Positions 1-8,823 of a stretch of DNA of 64,000 nucleotides are shown piece after piece. The position numbers and the translations under genes were made by a program. Source of the DNA: Martinezella dioscoreae (GTDB lineage: Bacteria > Pseudomonadota > Alphaproteobacteria > Rhizobiales > Rhizobiaceae); contig NZ_BLAJ01000003.1 in NCBI RefSeq assembly GCF_009176305.1, positions 806,001 through 870,000 of the forward strand. Reading direction: 5' to 3'. How positions within the stretch are numbered: the stretch's first letter is position 1; the number at the start of each line of letters is the position of its first letter. The notes beneath the pieces were generated by a model that saw nothing but the letters and a program-made list of their open reading frames with translations, had not been told where the DNA came from and did no database searches.

Positions 1-57
1 TGCTGCGGAAACCTCTTCCTCCGACTCGCTCGTGATGCATTCCGGGACCTGCGACAT
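1..57 (-). CDS. Partial CDS, 5' end only, unknown product
   Basis: An ATG at 57-55 on the minus strand opens a frame that stays open to the window edge (19 codons, starting MSQVPECITSESEEEVSAA). A GGAGAG motif lies about 6 bases upstream of it, which is a good ribosome binding site. The gene is divergent from the LysR regulator starting at 157, the usual arrangement for a LysR protein and its target. Too little is visible to name a product. Confidence 0.5.
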   Translation of the reverse strand, partial: MSQVPECITSESEEEVSAA

Positions 58-78
58 GATCTCTCCAAATTTCTGATA

Positions 79-98
79 ATAAAGATAGCCATCTTTAT
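79..98. promoter_or_regulatory. Inverted repeat, candidate LysR operator
   Basis: ATAAAGAT and ATCTTTAT form perfect 8-bp arms around AGCC. The site lies in the 99-bp gap between the divergent partial gene and the LysR gene. A second small palindrome, ATAAT-G-ATTAT, is at 135-145. LysR proteins usually bind dyads in such divergent promoters, so this is a reasonable operator by inference. Confidence 0.5.
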
Positions 99-156
99 CG
101 CTTCGTTGCATAATGCGGCAATTGAAATGAACTAATAATGATTATGCGAGCTCAGC

Positions 157-1065
157 ATGAACATTCATGACCTGGAAGCTTTCGTCGCAGTGGTGGAAAC
201 AGGTTCGATCGTTGCCGCCTCCGCACGCATCAATCTGACCCAGCCAGGCATCACCCGGCGCATACAGAACCTGGAAGACAGTCTCGGCATCGCTCTCCTC
301 GACCGGCAGTCCAAGCCCTTGCGGCCGACGGCGGCAGGACGCGAGGCCTATGAGCATGGCCGTCGGGTGCTGCGCTCGCTCGACGATCTCAAGGCCGGCG
401 TTTCGCCCGGCGGCACGATCGGCGGCGAATTCCGCCTCGGGATCATGCCCTATCTCTCCGAAGCGGCCTTATCGGCCCCGCTCGACGAATTGCGCGGCCA
501 GTTTCCGCAATTGACGCTGCGCATCGTTACCGGCTGGTCGCCGCAACTGATCGAACAGGTCGCTCACAGTCAGCTCGATGCGGCAACCGTCTGCCTGGCG
601 GAAGGGCTGCAGCCGCCGGATAATGTCGTCGGCGAGATGCTCGGAGTCCATGCCGTCATTCTCGTCGCGGCACCGTCGCTGGGCGTCCCCAAGGAACCGA
701 GATTGGAAGATCTCTCCCGCTTCCCCTGGATCATGAACCAGAGCGGCTGCGGCTTTCGCGCCTTCATTCAGCATCGCTTCGAAGCCGAACGCCTGCCCTT
801 CGACGTCGGCGTCGAGGCCATGAGCGCCGATCTCAGAATGTCGCTGGTCGCGCGCGGTCTCGGCATCGGCGTCTTGACGCCGGCCGCACTAGCAGACAGC
901 CGCTGGCGCGATTTGGTCGAAATCGTCGAAGCCCCGGATTTCAGCCCGAAAGTCGTCAACTGGCTGGTGCATCGGCCGCCGGCGGGGCGGCTTGCCCGTC
1001 CGATCGCAATTTTTGGGGAAGCGCTGAAGGAAACGCTGAAAACGAAGAGACCGCTTCTCGCGTGA
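157..1065 (+). CDS. LysR-family transcriptional regulator
   Basis: 302 residues, the usual LysR length. The N-terminal winged helix-turn-helix spans about residues 3-62, with the typical run AASARINLTQPGITRRIQNL followed by LGIALLDR and the PTAAG end of the linker. The rest is a periplasmic-binding-protein-like effector domain from about residue 90. The ATG at 157 has only a weak GAG upstream, but it places the helix-turn-helix at the correct distance from the N terminus. The gene is divergent from a truncated gene at 57-1, the likely target. The effector cannot be inferred. Family is certain, specificity unknown. Confidence 0.9.
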   Translation: MNIHDLEAFVAVVETGSIVAASARINLTQPGITRRIQNLEDSLGIALLDRQSKPLRPTAAGREAYEHGRRVLRSLDDLKAGVSPGGTIGGEFRLGIMPYLSEAALSAPLDELRGQFPQLTLRIVTGWSPQLIEQVAHSQLDAATVCLAEGLQPPDNVVGEMLGVHAVILVAAPSLGVPKEPRLEDLSRFPWIMNQSGCGFRAFIQHRFEAERLPFDVGVEAMSADLRMSLVARGLGIGVLTPAALADSRWRDLVEIVEAPDFSPKVVNWLVHRPPAGRLARPIAIFGEALKETLKTKRPLLA

Positions 1066-1071
1066 AGATTA

Positions 1072-1145
1072 TGGAGCGGGTGAAGGGAATCGAACCCTCG
1101 TATTCAGCTTGGGAAGCTGCTGCTCTACCATTGAGCTACACCCGC
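1072..1145 (-). tRNA. tRNA-Gly (anticodon CCC)
   Basis: On the minus strand the acceptor arms GCGGGTG and CACCCGC pair, followed by discriminator T and an encoded CCA. The T arm has GGTTCGATTCC, and the D arm has TAGCTCAATGGTAGAGCA. The 7-base anticodon loop TTCCCAA gives anticodon CCC. The gene lies 6 bases beyond the stop of the LysR gene on the opposite strand. Confidence 0.95.
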
Positions 1146-1203
1146 CTGACACCGTGAGATGTCCAACAGTTACCGGCCTCTGTCAAGGCCGGTCGGCAAT
1201 CGA

Positions 1204-2298
1204 TCAAAGCCGGAAGTGCTTGGAGAGCTTCAGACCCTGTGCCTGGTAGTTCGAGCCGAGGCCAGAGCCGTAGAGGCTGCTTGGCTGTTCCAGCATGTGT
1301 TCATAGATCAGGCGACCGACGATCTGGCCATCCTCGAGGATGAAGGGCACTTCGTGGCTGCGCACTTCAAGCACGGCGCGGCTGCCGCGGCCGCCGGCCG
1401 GGGCATGGCCGAAGCCGGGATCGAAGAAGCCGGCATAGTGGACGCGGAATTCGCCGACCAGCGGATCGAACGGCGTCATCTCGGCGGCGAAATGCGGCGG
1501 CACATGCACAGCCTCGCGCGAGACGAGGATGTAGAATTCATCGGGATCGAGGATCAGCTCGGTGCGGCCGCGGCTATAGAGCGGTTCCCAGAAATCGAAA
1601 ATATCGTGCTGGGCCTTTTTGTCGACGTCGACGACGGCGGTATGGTGCTTGCCGCGATAGCCGATCAGGCCTTCCTTGTCGCCGGCAAGATCGATCGAGA
1701 GCGCGATGCCGCCGCCGGTGATATTCGGCTTCTTGCTGGCGACCAGCGTCTCGCTCTCGTGTAGCGCCAGCAGTTCCGGCTCGGTGAGCAGGGCCTGGCC
1801 GACGCGGAAGCGGATCTGCGACAGGCGCGAACCGCGGCGAACGACGATCGGGAAGGTGCGCGGGCTGATTTCGAGATAGAGCGGGCCGGAATAGCCGGCC
1901 GGGATCTTGTCGAACTCCTGCGCCCGGTCGGTGATGACGCGGGTGAAGATGTCGAGACGGCCGGTCGAGCTCTTCGGATTGGCGGAGGCCGACATATCCT
2001 CGGGTAGATCCAGCCGCTCCATCAGCGGCACAATATAGACGCAGCCCGTTTCCAGCACAGCGCCTTCGGAGAGATCGACCACATGCAGTTTCAGCCGGTC
2101 GAGCTTGTCGGCGACGAGATGTGATGGACCGGGCATGAAGCTGGCGCGGACGCGGAAGGCATGCGAGCCGAGCCGCAGGTCAAGGCTTGCCGGCTGGATC
2201 TGATCGACGTCCAGTTCTCTCTCGCTCGTCAGCCGCCCCGTTTCAAACAGCGCTGCGATGGCGCGATCGGCCAAAATTCCAGTATTGCGAGCCATCAT
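1204..2298 (-). CDS. 2'-deoxycytidine 5'-triphosphate deaminase-like protein (long form)
   Basis: About 364 residues, roughly twice the length of E. coli Dcd. It resembles the alphaproteobacterial long dCTP deaminase family, built from two dUTPase/Dcd-type beta folds. The N-terminal half has the signature SSTGRLD followed by the PRTFPIVVRRGSRLSQIRF segment, equivalent to the Dcd trimer core. A second similar segment lies around RTELILDPDEFYILVSRE. Expected role: dCTP deamination to supply dUTP for dTMP synthesis. The frame is open further upstream to 2358, but the start at 2298 (or the next codon, 2295) is preferred because GAGAGAAGC precedes it. The enzyme activity is inferred from family resemblance. 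Confidence 0.75.
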   Translation of the reverse strand: MMARNTGILADRAIAALFETGRLTSERELDVDQIQPASLDLRLGSHAFRVRASFMPGPSHLVADKLDRLKLHVVDLSEGAVLETGCVYIVPLMERLDLPEDMSASANPKSSTGRLDIFTRVITDRAQEFDKIPAGYSGPLYLEISPRTFPIVVRRGSRLSQIRFRVGQALLTEPELLALHESETLVASKKPNITGGGIALSIDLAGDKEGLIGYRGKHHTAVVDVDKKAQHDIFDFWEPLYSRGRTELILDPDEFYILVSREAVHVPPHFAAEMTPFDPLVGEFRVHYAGFFDPGFGHAPAGGRGSRAVLEVRSHEVPFILEDGQIVGRLIYEHMLEQPSSLYGSGLGSNYQAQGLKLSKHFRL

Positions 2299-2377
2299 GC
2301 TTCTCTCATAATTTGTCGCAGACAAAACCAAACTCGGGGAATTGACGCAAGCCGTCAACGGCAGTATTGCAACTTAT

Positions 2378-2437
2378 CCCGTGGTGATTTGGCCGGTCGG
2401 CTTGCAGCCACGTTAAACAAATGGCTAAAAAGACCGG
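2378..2437 (+). promoter_or_regulatory. SAM-II riboswitch aptamer (metA motif)
   Basis: The segment matches the SAM-II class: stem CGTGG (2380-2384) pairs with CCACG (2408-2412). The loop bases CCGGTC (2393-2398) can pair with GACCGG (2432-2437) after an A-rich GCTAAAAA linker, giving the classical H-type pseudoknot. SAM-II is known in alphaproteobacteria upstream of methionine genes such as metA and metZ, which fits metZ just downstream. SAM binding should switch expression off. Confidence 0.9.
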
Positions 2438-2442
2438 GGTTG

Positions 2443-2472
2443 AACCGGTCTGCTTTTGCGACCGGTTTTTTT
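2443..2472 (+). terminator. Riboswitch expression platform: intrinsic terminator
   Basis: AACCGGTC (2443-2450) pairs perfectly with GACCGGTT (2460-2467), followed by a run of T (2466-2472). The competing anti-terminator is GACCGG (2432-2437) with CCGGTC (2445-2450). That same GACCGG is sequestered by the SAM-II pseudoknot, so SAM binding frees the terminator. This links the aptamer directly to transcription termination before metZ. Confidence 0.85.
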
Positions 2473-2492
2473 GTTTTGAAAGTGGTGATGGC

Positions 2493-3680
2493 ATGAGCAA
2501 GACTTGGCGCCCCGCAACCCAGCTCGTACACAACGGAACGCTCCGTTCGCAATTCGGCGAGACCTCCGAAGCAATCTATCTGACCCAGGGCTTCGTCTAC
2601 GACACGTCGGAAGCGGCGGAAGCCCGTTTCAAGGGCGAGACGGACGGCTTTATCTACGCCCGCTACGGCAGCCCCACCAACGACATGTTCGAAAAGCGCA
2701 TGTGCGCGCTGGAAGGCGCTGAAGACGCCCGCGCCACCGCGTCCGGCATGGCCGCTGTCTCCGCAGCCATCCTTTGCCAGCTGAAGGCCGGCGATCATAT
2801 CGTCGCTGCCCGCGCCCTCTTCGGCTCCTGCCGCTGGGTGGTCGAGACGCTGGCTCCGAAATACGGCATCGAATGCACGCTGGTCGACGGCCGCTTTACC
2901 GAGAACTGGGAAAAAGCCATCCGCCCGAACACCAAGGTTTTCTTCCTCGAAAGCCCGACCAACCCGACGCTGGAAGTGGTCGATATTGCCGCCGTCGCCA
3001 AGCTCGCCAACCAGATCGGCGCAAAGGTCGTGGTCGACAACGTCTTCGCCACGCCGCTCTTCCAAAAGCCTTTGGAACTCGGCGCCCATATCGTCGTCTA
3101 CTCCGCCACCAAACATATCGACGGCCAAGGTCGTTCGCTTGGTGGCGTCATCCTTTCCGACAAGCAGTGGATCGACGAGAACCTGCAGGACTATTTCCGC
3201 CACACCGGCCCGGCCATGTCTCCCTTTACCGCCTGGACGCTGCTGAAAGGCATTGAGACGCTGCCGCTGCGCGTTGCGCAGCAGACGGCGAACGCCTCCA
3301 AGGTTGCCGATTTCCTCGCCGAGCAGACCAACAAGGTCGCCCGCGTGATCTATCCCGGCCGCAGGGACCATCCGCAGGCCGATATCATCGCCAAGCAGAT
3401 GAGCGGCGGCTCTACGCTGGTCGCCTTCGAGCTCAAGGGCGGCAAGGAAGCGGCCTTCAAGCTGCAGAATGCGCTGGAGATCGTGAAGATTTCCAACAAT
3501 CTCGGCGACTCGAAGAGCCTGATCACCCATCCTGCCACCACGACGCACAAGAACCTCACCGACGAAGCCCGCGCCGAGCTCGGCATTTCGCCGGGCACCG
3601 TGCGCTTCTCCGCCGGCATCGAAGACAGCGCGGATCTGGTCGAGGACTTCGCCCGCGCGCTCGAGCAGGTTTCCGCCTGA
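2493..3680 (+). CDS. metZ: O-succinylhomoserine sulfhydrylase
   Basis: 395 residues of the Cys/Met-metabolism PLP enzyme family (fold type I). It should make homocysteine directly from O-succinylhomoserine and sulfide. Visible landmarks are YARYGSPTND near the N terminus, the ATASGMAAVSAAI segment, and the PLP lysine in VYSATKHIDGQGR. The frame extends upstream to 2421, but that start lies inside the riboswitch. The ATG at 2493 begins MSKTWRPATQLVHNG, the usual N terminus. The SAM-II riboswitch and terminator directly upstream give SAM feedback control and support MetZ over a cystathionine lyase. Confidence 0.93.
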   Translation: MSKTWRPATQLVHNGTLRSQFGETSEAIYLTQGFVYDTSEAAEARFKGETDGFIYARYGSPTNDMFEKRMCALEGAEDARATASGMAAVSAAILCQLKAGDHIVAARALFGSCRWVVETLAPKYGIECTLVDGRFTENWEKAIRPNTKVFFLESPTNPTLEVVDIAAVAKLANQIGAKVVVDNVFATPLFQKPLELGAHIVVYSATKHIDGQGRSLGGVILSDKQWIDENLQDYFRHTGPAMSPFTAWTLLKGIETLPLRVAQQTANASKVADFLAEQTNKVARVIYPGRRDHPQADIIAKQMSGGSTLVAFELKGGKEAAFKLQNALEIVKISNNLGDSKSLITHPATTTHKNLTDEARAELGISPGTVRFSAGIEDSADLVEDFARALEQVSA

Positions 3681-3688
3681 TATCGATC

Positions 3689-3716
3689 GAGCCGCCCGGA
3701 TTTTTCCGGGCGGCTC
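3689..3716. terminator. Strong hairpin between convergent metZ and helicase gene
   Basis: GAGCCGCCCGGA and TCCGGGCGGCTC form 12-bp perfect arms around four T residues, nine bases after the metZ stop. There is no clear T run after either arm, so it is either a non-canonical bidirectional terminator or an mRNA 3' stabiliser. Confidence 0.6.
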
Positions 3717-3760
3717 CACCTGCCCTCATCGGGCAATCTCGCGAGAGATAGGGTAGCTCG

Positions 3761-4474
3761 TCAGCTAGCGGCCTTGAATTCAACCTGACCGTTGTTCAGG
3801 AAGACCGTCTTGTCGAACAATTTGAGATCCAGCGGATTCGGCAGGCGAACATCCGAGAGATCGGGCACTGGTTTCAGCGCCGGATCATAGGAACGGTCGA
3901 TCTGCGAGACAAAGACGACGATCACGCCTCTGGCGCGCGCAAACGCCTTCAGCGCCCGGACCTGGATCATCAGCTCCGGTTTTTCCCGTTTCTGATCGAG
4001 CAGCTGCAGAAAATCGACCACCGCCAGCGTGCCGCGTGACGCACCGGCCAGCCTCTCGACGATATAATCGGCGCTGATGGCATCTGAATTGTCGAATTCG
4101 AACAGATCGGCAAATTCCGCATAATCGGCACCGATGACAGGAAAACGGTCCAGGACGACCTTTTCCGTGTCCTCCAGCGTGAAGAAAACACCGCGATTGC
4201 CAGCCTTCATGGCTTCGACGGCGAGCCGCAAGCTCATTAGGGTCTTGCCGTGACCGCGCCGCGCGCCGATCAGCACCAGATCGCCCGGGCTCAGACGCGA
4301 ATATAGCTCACCGATGGGCACAGCTGAGCTCGTTTTGCTTGCGAGCAAGCTCCAGCCCGCAAAGCCTTCGCCAGCCGCGACGCGATCCAGCGCGGCGTGC
4401 AAGGGGATTTTCTGCTGGCGAGACAGGAGCCTAGCCTTGCGCTTTAAATGATAAACAGGGGCAGAAAGCCTCAT
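3761..4474 (-). CDS. Small DnaB-like RecA-fold ATPase
   Basis: 237 residues. After a basic N-terminal segment of about 45 residues (LKRKARLLSRQQKIPLHAAL) comes a RecA-type domain. Its Walker A-like loop is GARRGHGKT, and a Walker B-like strand TLAVVDFLQLL is followed by a VSQIDRSYD segment resembling DnaB motif H3/H4. It therefore looks like the C-terminal motor domain of replicative helicase DnaB without the primase-interacting N-terminal domain. A perfect AGGAGG lies 7 bases before the ATG. It stands alone, convergent with metZ. Function is unknown; helicase activity is not shown by the sequence. Confidence 0.7.
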   Translation of the reverse strand: MRLSAPVYHLKRKARLLSRQQKIPLHAALDRVAAGEGFAGWSLLASKTSSAVPIGELYSRLSPGDLVLIGARRGHGKTLMSLRLAVEAMKAGNRGVFFTLEDTEKVVLDRFPVIGADYAEFADLFEFDNSDAISADYIVERLAGASRGTLAVVDFLQLLDQKREKPELMIQVRALKAFARARGVIVVFVSQIDRSYDPALKPVPDLSDVRLPNPLDLKLFDKTVFLNNGQVEFKAAS

Positions 4475-5085
4475 CTAAACCTCCTATTGCGAGCAATGAC
4501 CGCAACCCCTCCTTATGCCAGGCGCTCAAACAGTCGGTTTTGATATCGACGGCCCCGCATGAAATATACTTTCCCGAATGGAGGGGGGAGGCACGGGCCA
4601 TGCCAGAATCAGATGATAGCCGAAATGCCTTCCGATGAAAATTGCGGTCACGCCCCCCAGGGAACATAAGATGAAATGAGGAATTATATGAGCTGGAGAT
4701 TTTGATCGGCGGGCTGCAGATATGACGAGCAACCTACAAGTGCACCTTTGGCTGCGGCAAGCGTTTCTTCTCACCAAAAGTGGAGAGAGAGGCTTCATGT
4801 CAGAGAATACCAAATGACAGACGATTTGAGATACTTCTTTCGACGTCTCGTTAACCTTCGTTATTAGCTGTAATAGCTAAATGCCGGGAAGGCTCTACCC
4901 GTTCACGCAAGTTTTCATCACGCCGTTCCTTGACGGAACGGGCTGGTTATAGGATACCGCTAGATATCCCGCTCTTGGCGGGGGTGGTGGAATGCGGATA
5001 ATATGCTGCGGATGTGGAAATGCTGAAGCGGCAGTGAGGCTTGGAGAAGCGCTCGGCGCTTCAGGGCAGTGGCAAGGTATCAGGC
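4475..5085. other. Intergenic region without a supported gene
   Basis: Between the DnaB-like gene and apaG I find no open frame with convincing codon use or ribosome binding site. Two small dyads are visible: TTAGCT/AGCTAA (4864-4880) and CCGTTCC/GGAACGG (4923-4941), neither followed by a T run. The region presumably holds the promoters of both flanking divergent genes, but I could not place -35/-10 boxes with confidence. Confidence 0.5.
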
Positions 5086-5478
5086 ATGTATCGCGCCCTA
5101 ACACGCGACATCGAGGTTGTCGTCGAACCTTTTTATCTGGAGGAGCAATCCGATCCGGACGACGATCGCTATGTCTGGGGATACCGCATCGTCATATCCA
5201 ACCATTCGAAGAAGGCCGTGAAGCTGGTGACGCGCTACTGGCACATCACCGACATGAATGGCATGGTGGATGAGGTGACGGGGCCGGGCGTCGTCGGCGA
5301 GCAGCCGCATCTGAAACCCGGCGATACCTATGAATATTCATCGGGCTGCCCGCTGGATACGCCGTCAGGCATGATGTTCGGCCATTACCAGATGGAAACG
5401 GACGACGGAGAGCAATTCCATGTCAAGATCCCCGCCTTTTCTCTGGACACGCCCAACCTGTTGCGCACGCTGAACTGA
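5086..5478 (+). CDS. apaG: ApaG protein (Co2+/Mg2+ efflux protein ApaG family)
   Basis: 130 residues, the standard ApaG length, a single fibronectin-III-like beta domain. Typical segments are [33 protein letters not shown] and [17 protein letters not shown]. ApaG is widespread, but its molecular role is poorly defined; the name links it to cobalt resistance in enterobacteria. The frame is open from 5041, but the ATG at 5086 ([11 protein letters not shown]) is the family start and has AAGGT 9 bases upstream. A short GCCGA/TCGGC hairpin (5479-5493) separates it from the convergent hslO. Confidence 0.93.
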   Translation: MYRALTRDIEVVVEPFYLEEQSDPDDDRYVWGYRIVISNHSKKAVKLVTRYWHITDMNGMVDEVTGPGVVGEQPHLKPGDTYEYSSGCPLDTPSGMMFGHYQMETDDGEQFHVKIPAFSLDTPNLLRTLN

Positions 5479-5497
5479 GCCGACAAAATCGGCACCG

Positions 5498-6487
5498 TCA
5501 GGCCGCCTCTATCTCCGACACTTCGAAGCGATACGTCGTAGAGCAGAATTCACAAGTGACGGCGATCTCGCCATTCTCCTGGCTGGCCTCGATCTCCTCG
5601 GCCGTGAAGCCCTTCAAGACGCCCTTCAGCTTGTCGCGCGAGCACGAACAACGGTCATAGACGGCCTTCGGCTCGTAGACGCGTACGCCACGCTCGTGGA
5701 ACAGGCGATAGAGAAGGCGCTCGGTGCCAACCTGCGGATCCGTCAGCTCATCGGCATCGATGGTTTCCACCAGGCTGCGTGCCTCCGCCCAGGCATCGTC
5801 TTCGACATGATCGCGCACGCCGGTATCGCCATCGCCGCCATGCAGGTCCGGCTGACGCATACGCTCGGGCGCTTCGGGCAGGAACTGCGCGATCAGGCCA
5901 CCGGCCCGCCAGCGGTGACGCGGCTTGCCGTTCTCATCACGGTCGAAAAGTTCTGCCGCCCCCAGACGCACGCGCGTCGGGATCTGCTCCGACTGACGGA
6001 AATAGGTGCCGGCAATCTCTTCGAGCGAGGCGCCATCAAGCGCGACAATGCCCTGATAGGGCTGGCTGAAACGGCCCTGATCGATGGTGAAGGCGAGGAC
6101 GCCCTTGCCGAGCAGCTGTTCCGGCTCGGTCCGGCCTTCGGCGACTGCCTTTTCCAGTGCTTCTTCGTCGAAACGGGCATAGGCGCGAACGTTTTCCGGC
6201 GTCGTGAAATCGGCAACCAGAAGGTCGACGGGACCGTCGCCCTTGGTCTGTACGGTAAACTTGCCTTCGAATTTCAGCGACGTGCCAAGCAGGACGGTCA
6301 GGACGATGGCCTCCGCCAGAAGGCGTGCAACCGGCGTCGGATAGTCATGCCGGGCAAGGATCGCGTCCAGCAGCGGACCGAGCTGTACGGCACGGCCGCG
6401 CACGTCCAGACCTTCCACCTGGAAGGGAACGACATGATCGTCACCGGCGAAATCAAACTGACCCAGCGTTGCGGCATTTTCGGCCAT
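5498..6487 (-). CDS. hslO: Redox-regulated molecular chaperone Hsp33
   Basis: 329 residues. The C terminus carries the Hsp33 zinc centre as CSCSRDKL and CEFCSTTYRF (C-x-C plus C-x2-C), the redox switch that activates chaperone function under oxidative stress. The N-terminal part has the usual HDYPTPVARLLAEA segment. A TAGGAGT ribosome binding site lies before the ATG. It is the last gene of an argD-argF-hslO string, 48 bases after argF, an arrangement common in rhizobia. Cytoplasmic. Confidence 0.95.
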   Translation of the reverse strand: MAENAATLGQFDFAGDDHVVPFQVEGLDVRGRAVQLGPLLDAILARHDYPTPVARLLAEAIVLTVLLGTSLKFEGKFTVQTKGDGPVDLLVADFTTPENVRAYARFDEEALEKAVAEGRTEPEQLLGKGVLAFTIDQGRFSQPYQGIVALDGASLEEIAGTYFRQSEQIPTRVRLGAAELFDRDENGKPRHRWRAGGLIAQFLPEAPERMRQPDLHGGDGDTGVRDHVEDDAWAEARSLVETIDADELTDPQVGTERLLYRLFHERGVRVYEPKAVYDRCSCSRDKLKGVLKGFTAEEIEASQENGEIAVTCEFCSTTYRFEVSEIEAA

Positions 6488-6535
6488 TGCTTTACTCCTA
6501 CTGCGCCCGCGCCCTTGAGACGCGGTTTAATATCT

Positions 6536-7453
6536 TCAGATCGCGCCCAGGCACCAAGCAAGAATCGACTTTTGCGCATGAAGGCGGTTTTCCGCCTCAT
6601 CGAAGACAACGGATTGTGGGCCATCGATCACCTCGTCCGTCACTTCCTCTCCGCGATGGGCGGGCAGGCAATGCATGAACAAAGCGTCTTTGCCGGCCTG
6701 TGCCATCAAAGCCTTATTGACCTGATAGGGCTGGAAGACGTTGTGACCGCGTGCCCGGTGCTCCTGATTCATGGAAACCCAGGTATCGGTTACCACGCAA
6801 TCGGCGCCGGCGACCGCACGGTCTGCATCATGCGAGAGCATGATTTCGGCGCCCTCGTTGCGGGCCCAGTTCAGATAGTGATCCTTCGGCTCAGAACCAA
6901 GGGGTACCGCCATATTCATGCGATAGCCGAAGCGTGCCGCACCTTCGATCAGCGAATGCAGCACGTTGTTGCCGTCGCCCGTCCAGGCGAGCGTCTTGCC
7001 TTTGATCGGGCCGCGATGCTCCTCGAACGTCATGATATCCGCCATGATCTGGCAGGGATGCGTATCGTCGGTCAGCGCGTTGATGACCGGAACGGTCGCA
7101 TGTTCCGCCAGCTCCAGCAGGCGCGAATGATCGGTCGTGCGGATCATGATCGCATCGACATAGCGCGACAGCACCTTGGCCGTATCGCCGATCGTTTCGG
7201 CGCGGCCAAGCTGCATTTCGGTGCCGGAGAGGAACAGCGTCTCGCCGCCCAGCTGTCGCATGCCGACATCGAAGGAAACGCGGGTTCGGGTGGACGGCTT
7301 CTCGAAGATCATCGCCAGCATCTTGCCGGCGAGCGGCTTGTCGGCAGTGCCAGCCTTCTGCGCGCTCTTTCGCACGATCGCGTCATCGATGATGTTGCGC
7401 AGATCGGCCGCCGGAACGGCAGAGAGGTCGAGAAAGTGTTTCGGAGAAGCCAT
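6536..7453 (-). CDS. argF: Ornithine carbamoyltransferase
   Basis: 305 residues. It carries the carbamoyl-phosphate loop [15 protein letters not shown] near residue 50 and the ornithine-binding [11 protein letters not shown] near residue 265. It converts ornithine and carbamoyl phosphate to citrulline in arginine synthesis. The frame is open upstream to 7666, inside the argD end, but the ATG at 7453 ([11 protein letters not shown]) is the family start; AGG/AAGG sits just before it. It follows argD by 73 bases containing a nested hairpin, and precedes hslO. Confidence 0.96.
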   Translation of the reverse strand: MASPKHFLDLSAVPAADLRNIIDDAIVRKSAQKAGTADKPLAGKMLAMIFEKPSTRTRVSFDVGMRQLGGETLFLSGTEMQLGRAETIGDTAKVLSRYVDAIMIRTTDHSRLLELAEHATVPVINALTDDTHPCQIMADIMTFEEHRGPIKGKTLAWTGDGNNVLHSLIEGAARFGYRMNMAVPLGSEPKDHYLNWARNEGAEIMLSHDADRAVAGADCVVTDTWVSMNQEHRARGHNVFQPYQVNKALMAQAGKDALFMHCLPAHRGEEVTDEVIDGPQSVVFDEAENRLHAQKSILAWCLGAI

Positions 7454-7482
7454 GTCCTTACCTGTGCTCCAGAAAAAACAAT

Positions 7483-7522
7483 AACGCCCGCGTGGGGCAG
7501 GAACGCCCCATCTACGGGCGTT
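7483..7522 (-). terminator. Nested hairpin between argD and argF
   Basis: Outer arms AACGCCCG (7483-7490) and CGGGCGTT (7515-7522) enclose inner arms TGGGGC (7493-7498) and GCCCCA (7505-7510). Read in the argD-to-argF direction, the structure is followed after four bases by six T residues. It could act as a partial terminator or an RNA processing site that sets the argD:argF ratio. Confidence 0.6.
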
Positions 7523-7526
7523 GAAC

Positions 7527-8726
7527 TCAAGCCGATTTCTTGGTGCGAGCTGCGCGCGCACGCTCGGCGGCACGCTCCAGGCGGGCAAGACCTTCGCGTG
7601 CTTCTTCGGCGGTGACGACCAGCGGCGGCAGAAGGCGGATGACGTTATCGCCGGCCGGCACGCCAAGCAAATGCTCGGCGCGGACCGCCTGCAGCAGCTC
7701 TGCCTGCGGAATGGCCGCCTTGATGCCGAGCATCAGACCTTCGCCGCGAACGTCCTCGATAATGTCAGGAAAACGATCCTTGAGCGAGGCGAGCCCCTGG
7801 CGGAAGACCAGCGAGACATCGCGCACATGCTGCAGGAAGCCTTCGGCAAGCACGATATCGAGAACCGCATTTCCGACCGCCATGGCAAGCGGATTGCCGC
7901 CATAGGTCGAGCCGTGCGTGCCCGCCTTCATGCCTGAGGCGGCTTCTGCCGTCGCAAGGCATGCACCGAGCGGGAAACCGCCGCCGATACCCTTGGCGAC
8001 AGCCATAATATCAGGCTTGATGCCGGCCCATTCATAGGCGAAAAGCTTGCCAGTGCGACCGACGCCACATTGTACTTCGTCGAGGATCAGCAGCAGGCCA
8101 TGTTCGTCGCAGATCTCACGCAGCCCGCGCAGGAATTCGTTGGTGGCCGGACGGATGCCGCCCTCGCCCTGGACCGGCTCGATCAGGATTCCGGCCGTCG
8201 CATCCGTGATGGCGGCGCGCACGGCATCGAGATCGCCGAATTGTACCTGATCGAAACCCGGTGCCTTGGGGCCGAAGCCCTCAATATACTTCTCCTGGCC
8301 ACCTGCGGCGATGGTCGCGATGGTGCGGCCGTGGAAGGCGCCCTCGAAGGTGATGATGTGGAACTTTTCAGGATGTCCCTTGGAGAACTGATAGCGCCGC
8401 GCCGTCTTGATGGCGCATTCCAGCGCCTCGGCGCCCGAATTGGTGAAGAATACCTTGTCGGCGAAGGTCGCTTCCGTCAGCCGCTTCGACAGCTTCTCCT
8501 GACCGGGCACCTCGTAGAGGTTCGACAGGTGCCAGACCTTGTCGGCCTGTGCCTTCAGCTCGGCGACAAGATGAGGATGGGCATGGCCAAGCGAGTTGAC
8601 CGCGACGCCGGCTGCGAAATCGAGGTAGCGCTCGCCATTTTCGGTGACCAGCCAGACGCCCTCGCCTCGCTCGAACCGTAACGGAGCGCGCATATAGGTG
8701 TCATAAAGCGGCGTGGTCTCGGCCAT
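7527..8726 (-). CDS. argD: Acetylornithine aminotransferase
   Basis: 399 residues, class III PLP aminotransferase. Visible motifs are [57 protein letters not shown] and the PLP lysine in [13 protein letters not shown]. It transfers the amino group from glutamate to N-acetylglutamate semialdehyde in arginine synthesis. The second ATG (8726) is preferred over the one at 8732 because the AGGAG lies 8 bases before it and only 2 before the first. argF and hslO follow on the same strand. The leader contains a hairpin plus T tract. Confidence 0.95.
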   Translation of the reverse strand: MAETTPLYDTYMRAPLRFERGEGVWLVTENGERYLDFAAGVAVNSLGHAHPHLVAELKAQADKVWHLSNLYEVPGQEKLSKRLTEATFADKVFFTNSGAEALECAIKTARRYQFSKGHPEKFHIITFEGAFHGRTIATIAAGGQEKYIEGFGPKAPGFDQVQFGDLDAVRAAITDATAGILIEPVQGEGGIRPATNEFLRGLREICDEHGLLLILDEVQCGVGRTGKLFAYEWAGIKPDIMAVAKGIGGGFPLGACLATAEAASGMKAGTHGSTYGGNPLAMAVGNAVLDIVLAEGFLQHVRDVSLVFRQGLASLKDRFPDIIEDVRGEGLMLGIKAAIPQAELLQAVRAEHLLGVPAGDNVIRLLPPLVVTAEEAREGLARLERAAERARAARTKKSA

Positions 8727-8787
8727 GGCCATATCTCCTGATCACAACTTTAAGGACCGATCGCTTCGATTTGATGAAACGGGTCCG

Positions 8788-8817
8788 AAAAAATCAAAAA
8801 TGCCGCCTTGCGGCGGC
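8788..8817 (-). terminator. Terminator-like hairpin in the argD leader
   Basis: On the minus strand GCCGCC (8817-8812) and GGCGGC (8807-8802) pair around a GCAA tetraloop, followed by A, five T, GA and six T. It is shaped like an intrinsic terminator but lies at the very 5' end predicted for the argD transcript, about 60 bases before the start codon. It may be an attenuator or a 5' stabiliser. Confidence 0.6.
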
Positions 8818-8823
8818 CCGGGC

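Noticed and set aside
2421..2492. Upstream in-frame ATG for metZ
   Set aside because: It lies inside the SAM-II aptamer, and the added residues are encoded by the terminator. The ATG at 2493 gives the family N terminus.
4431..4813. Small minus-strand frames upstream of the DnaB-like gene
   Set aside because: Overlapping frames with no family resemblance or ribosome site; treated as non-coding.
4851..4880. CtrA-like box (TTAACCTTCGTTATT)
   Set aside because: The second half differs from TTAA in two positions and no cell-cycle gene is adjacent.
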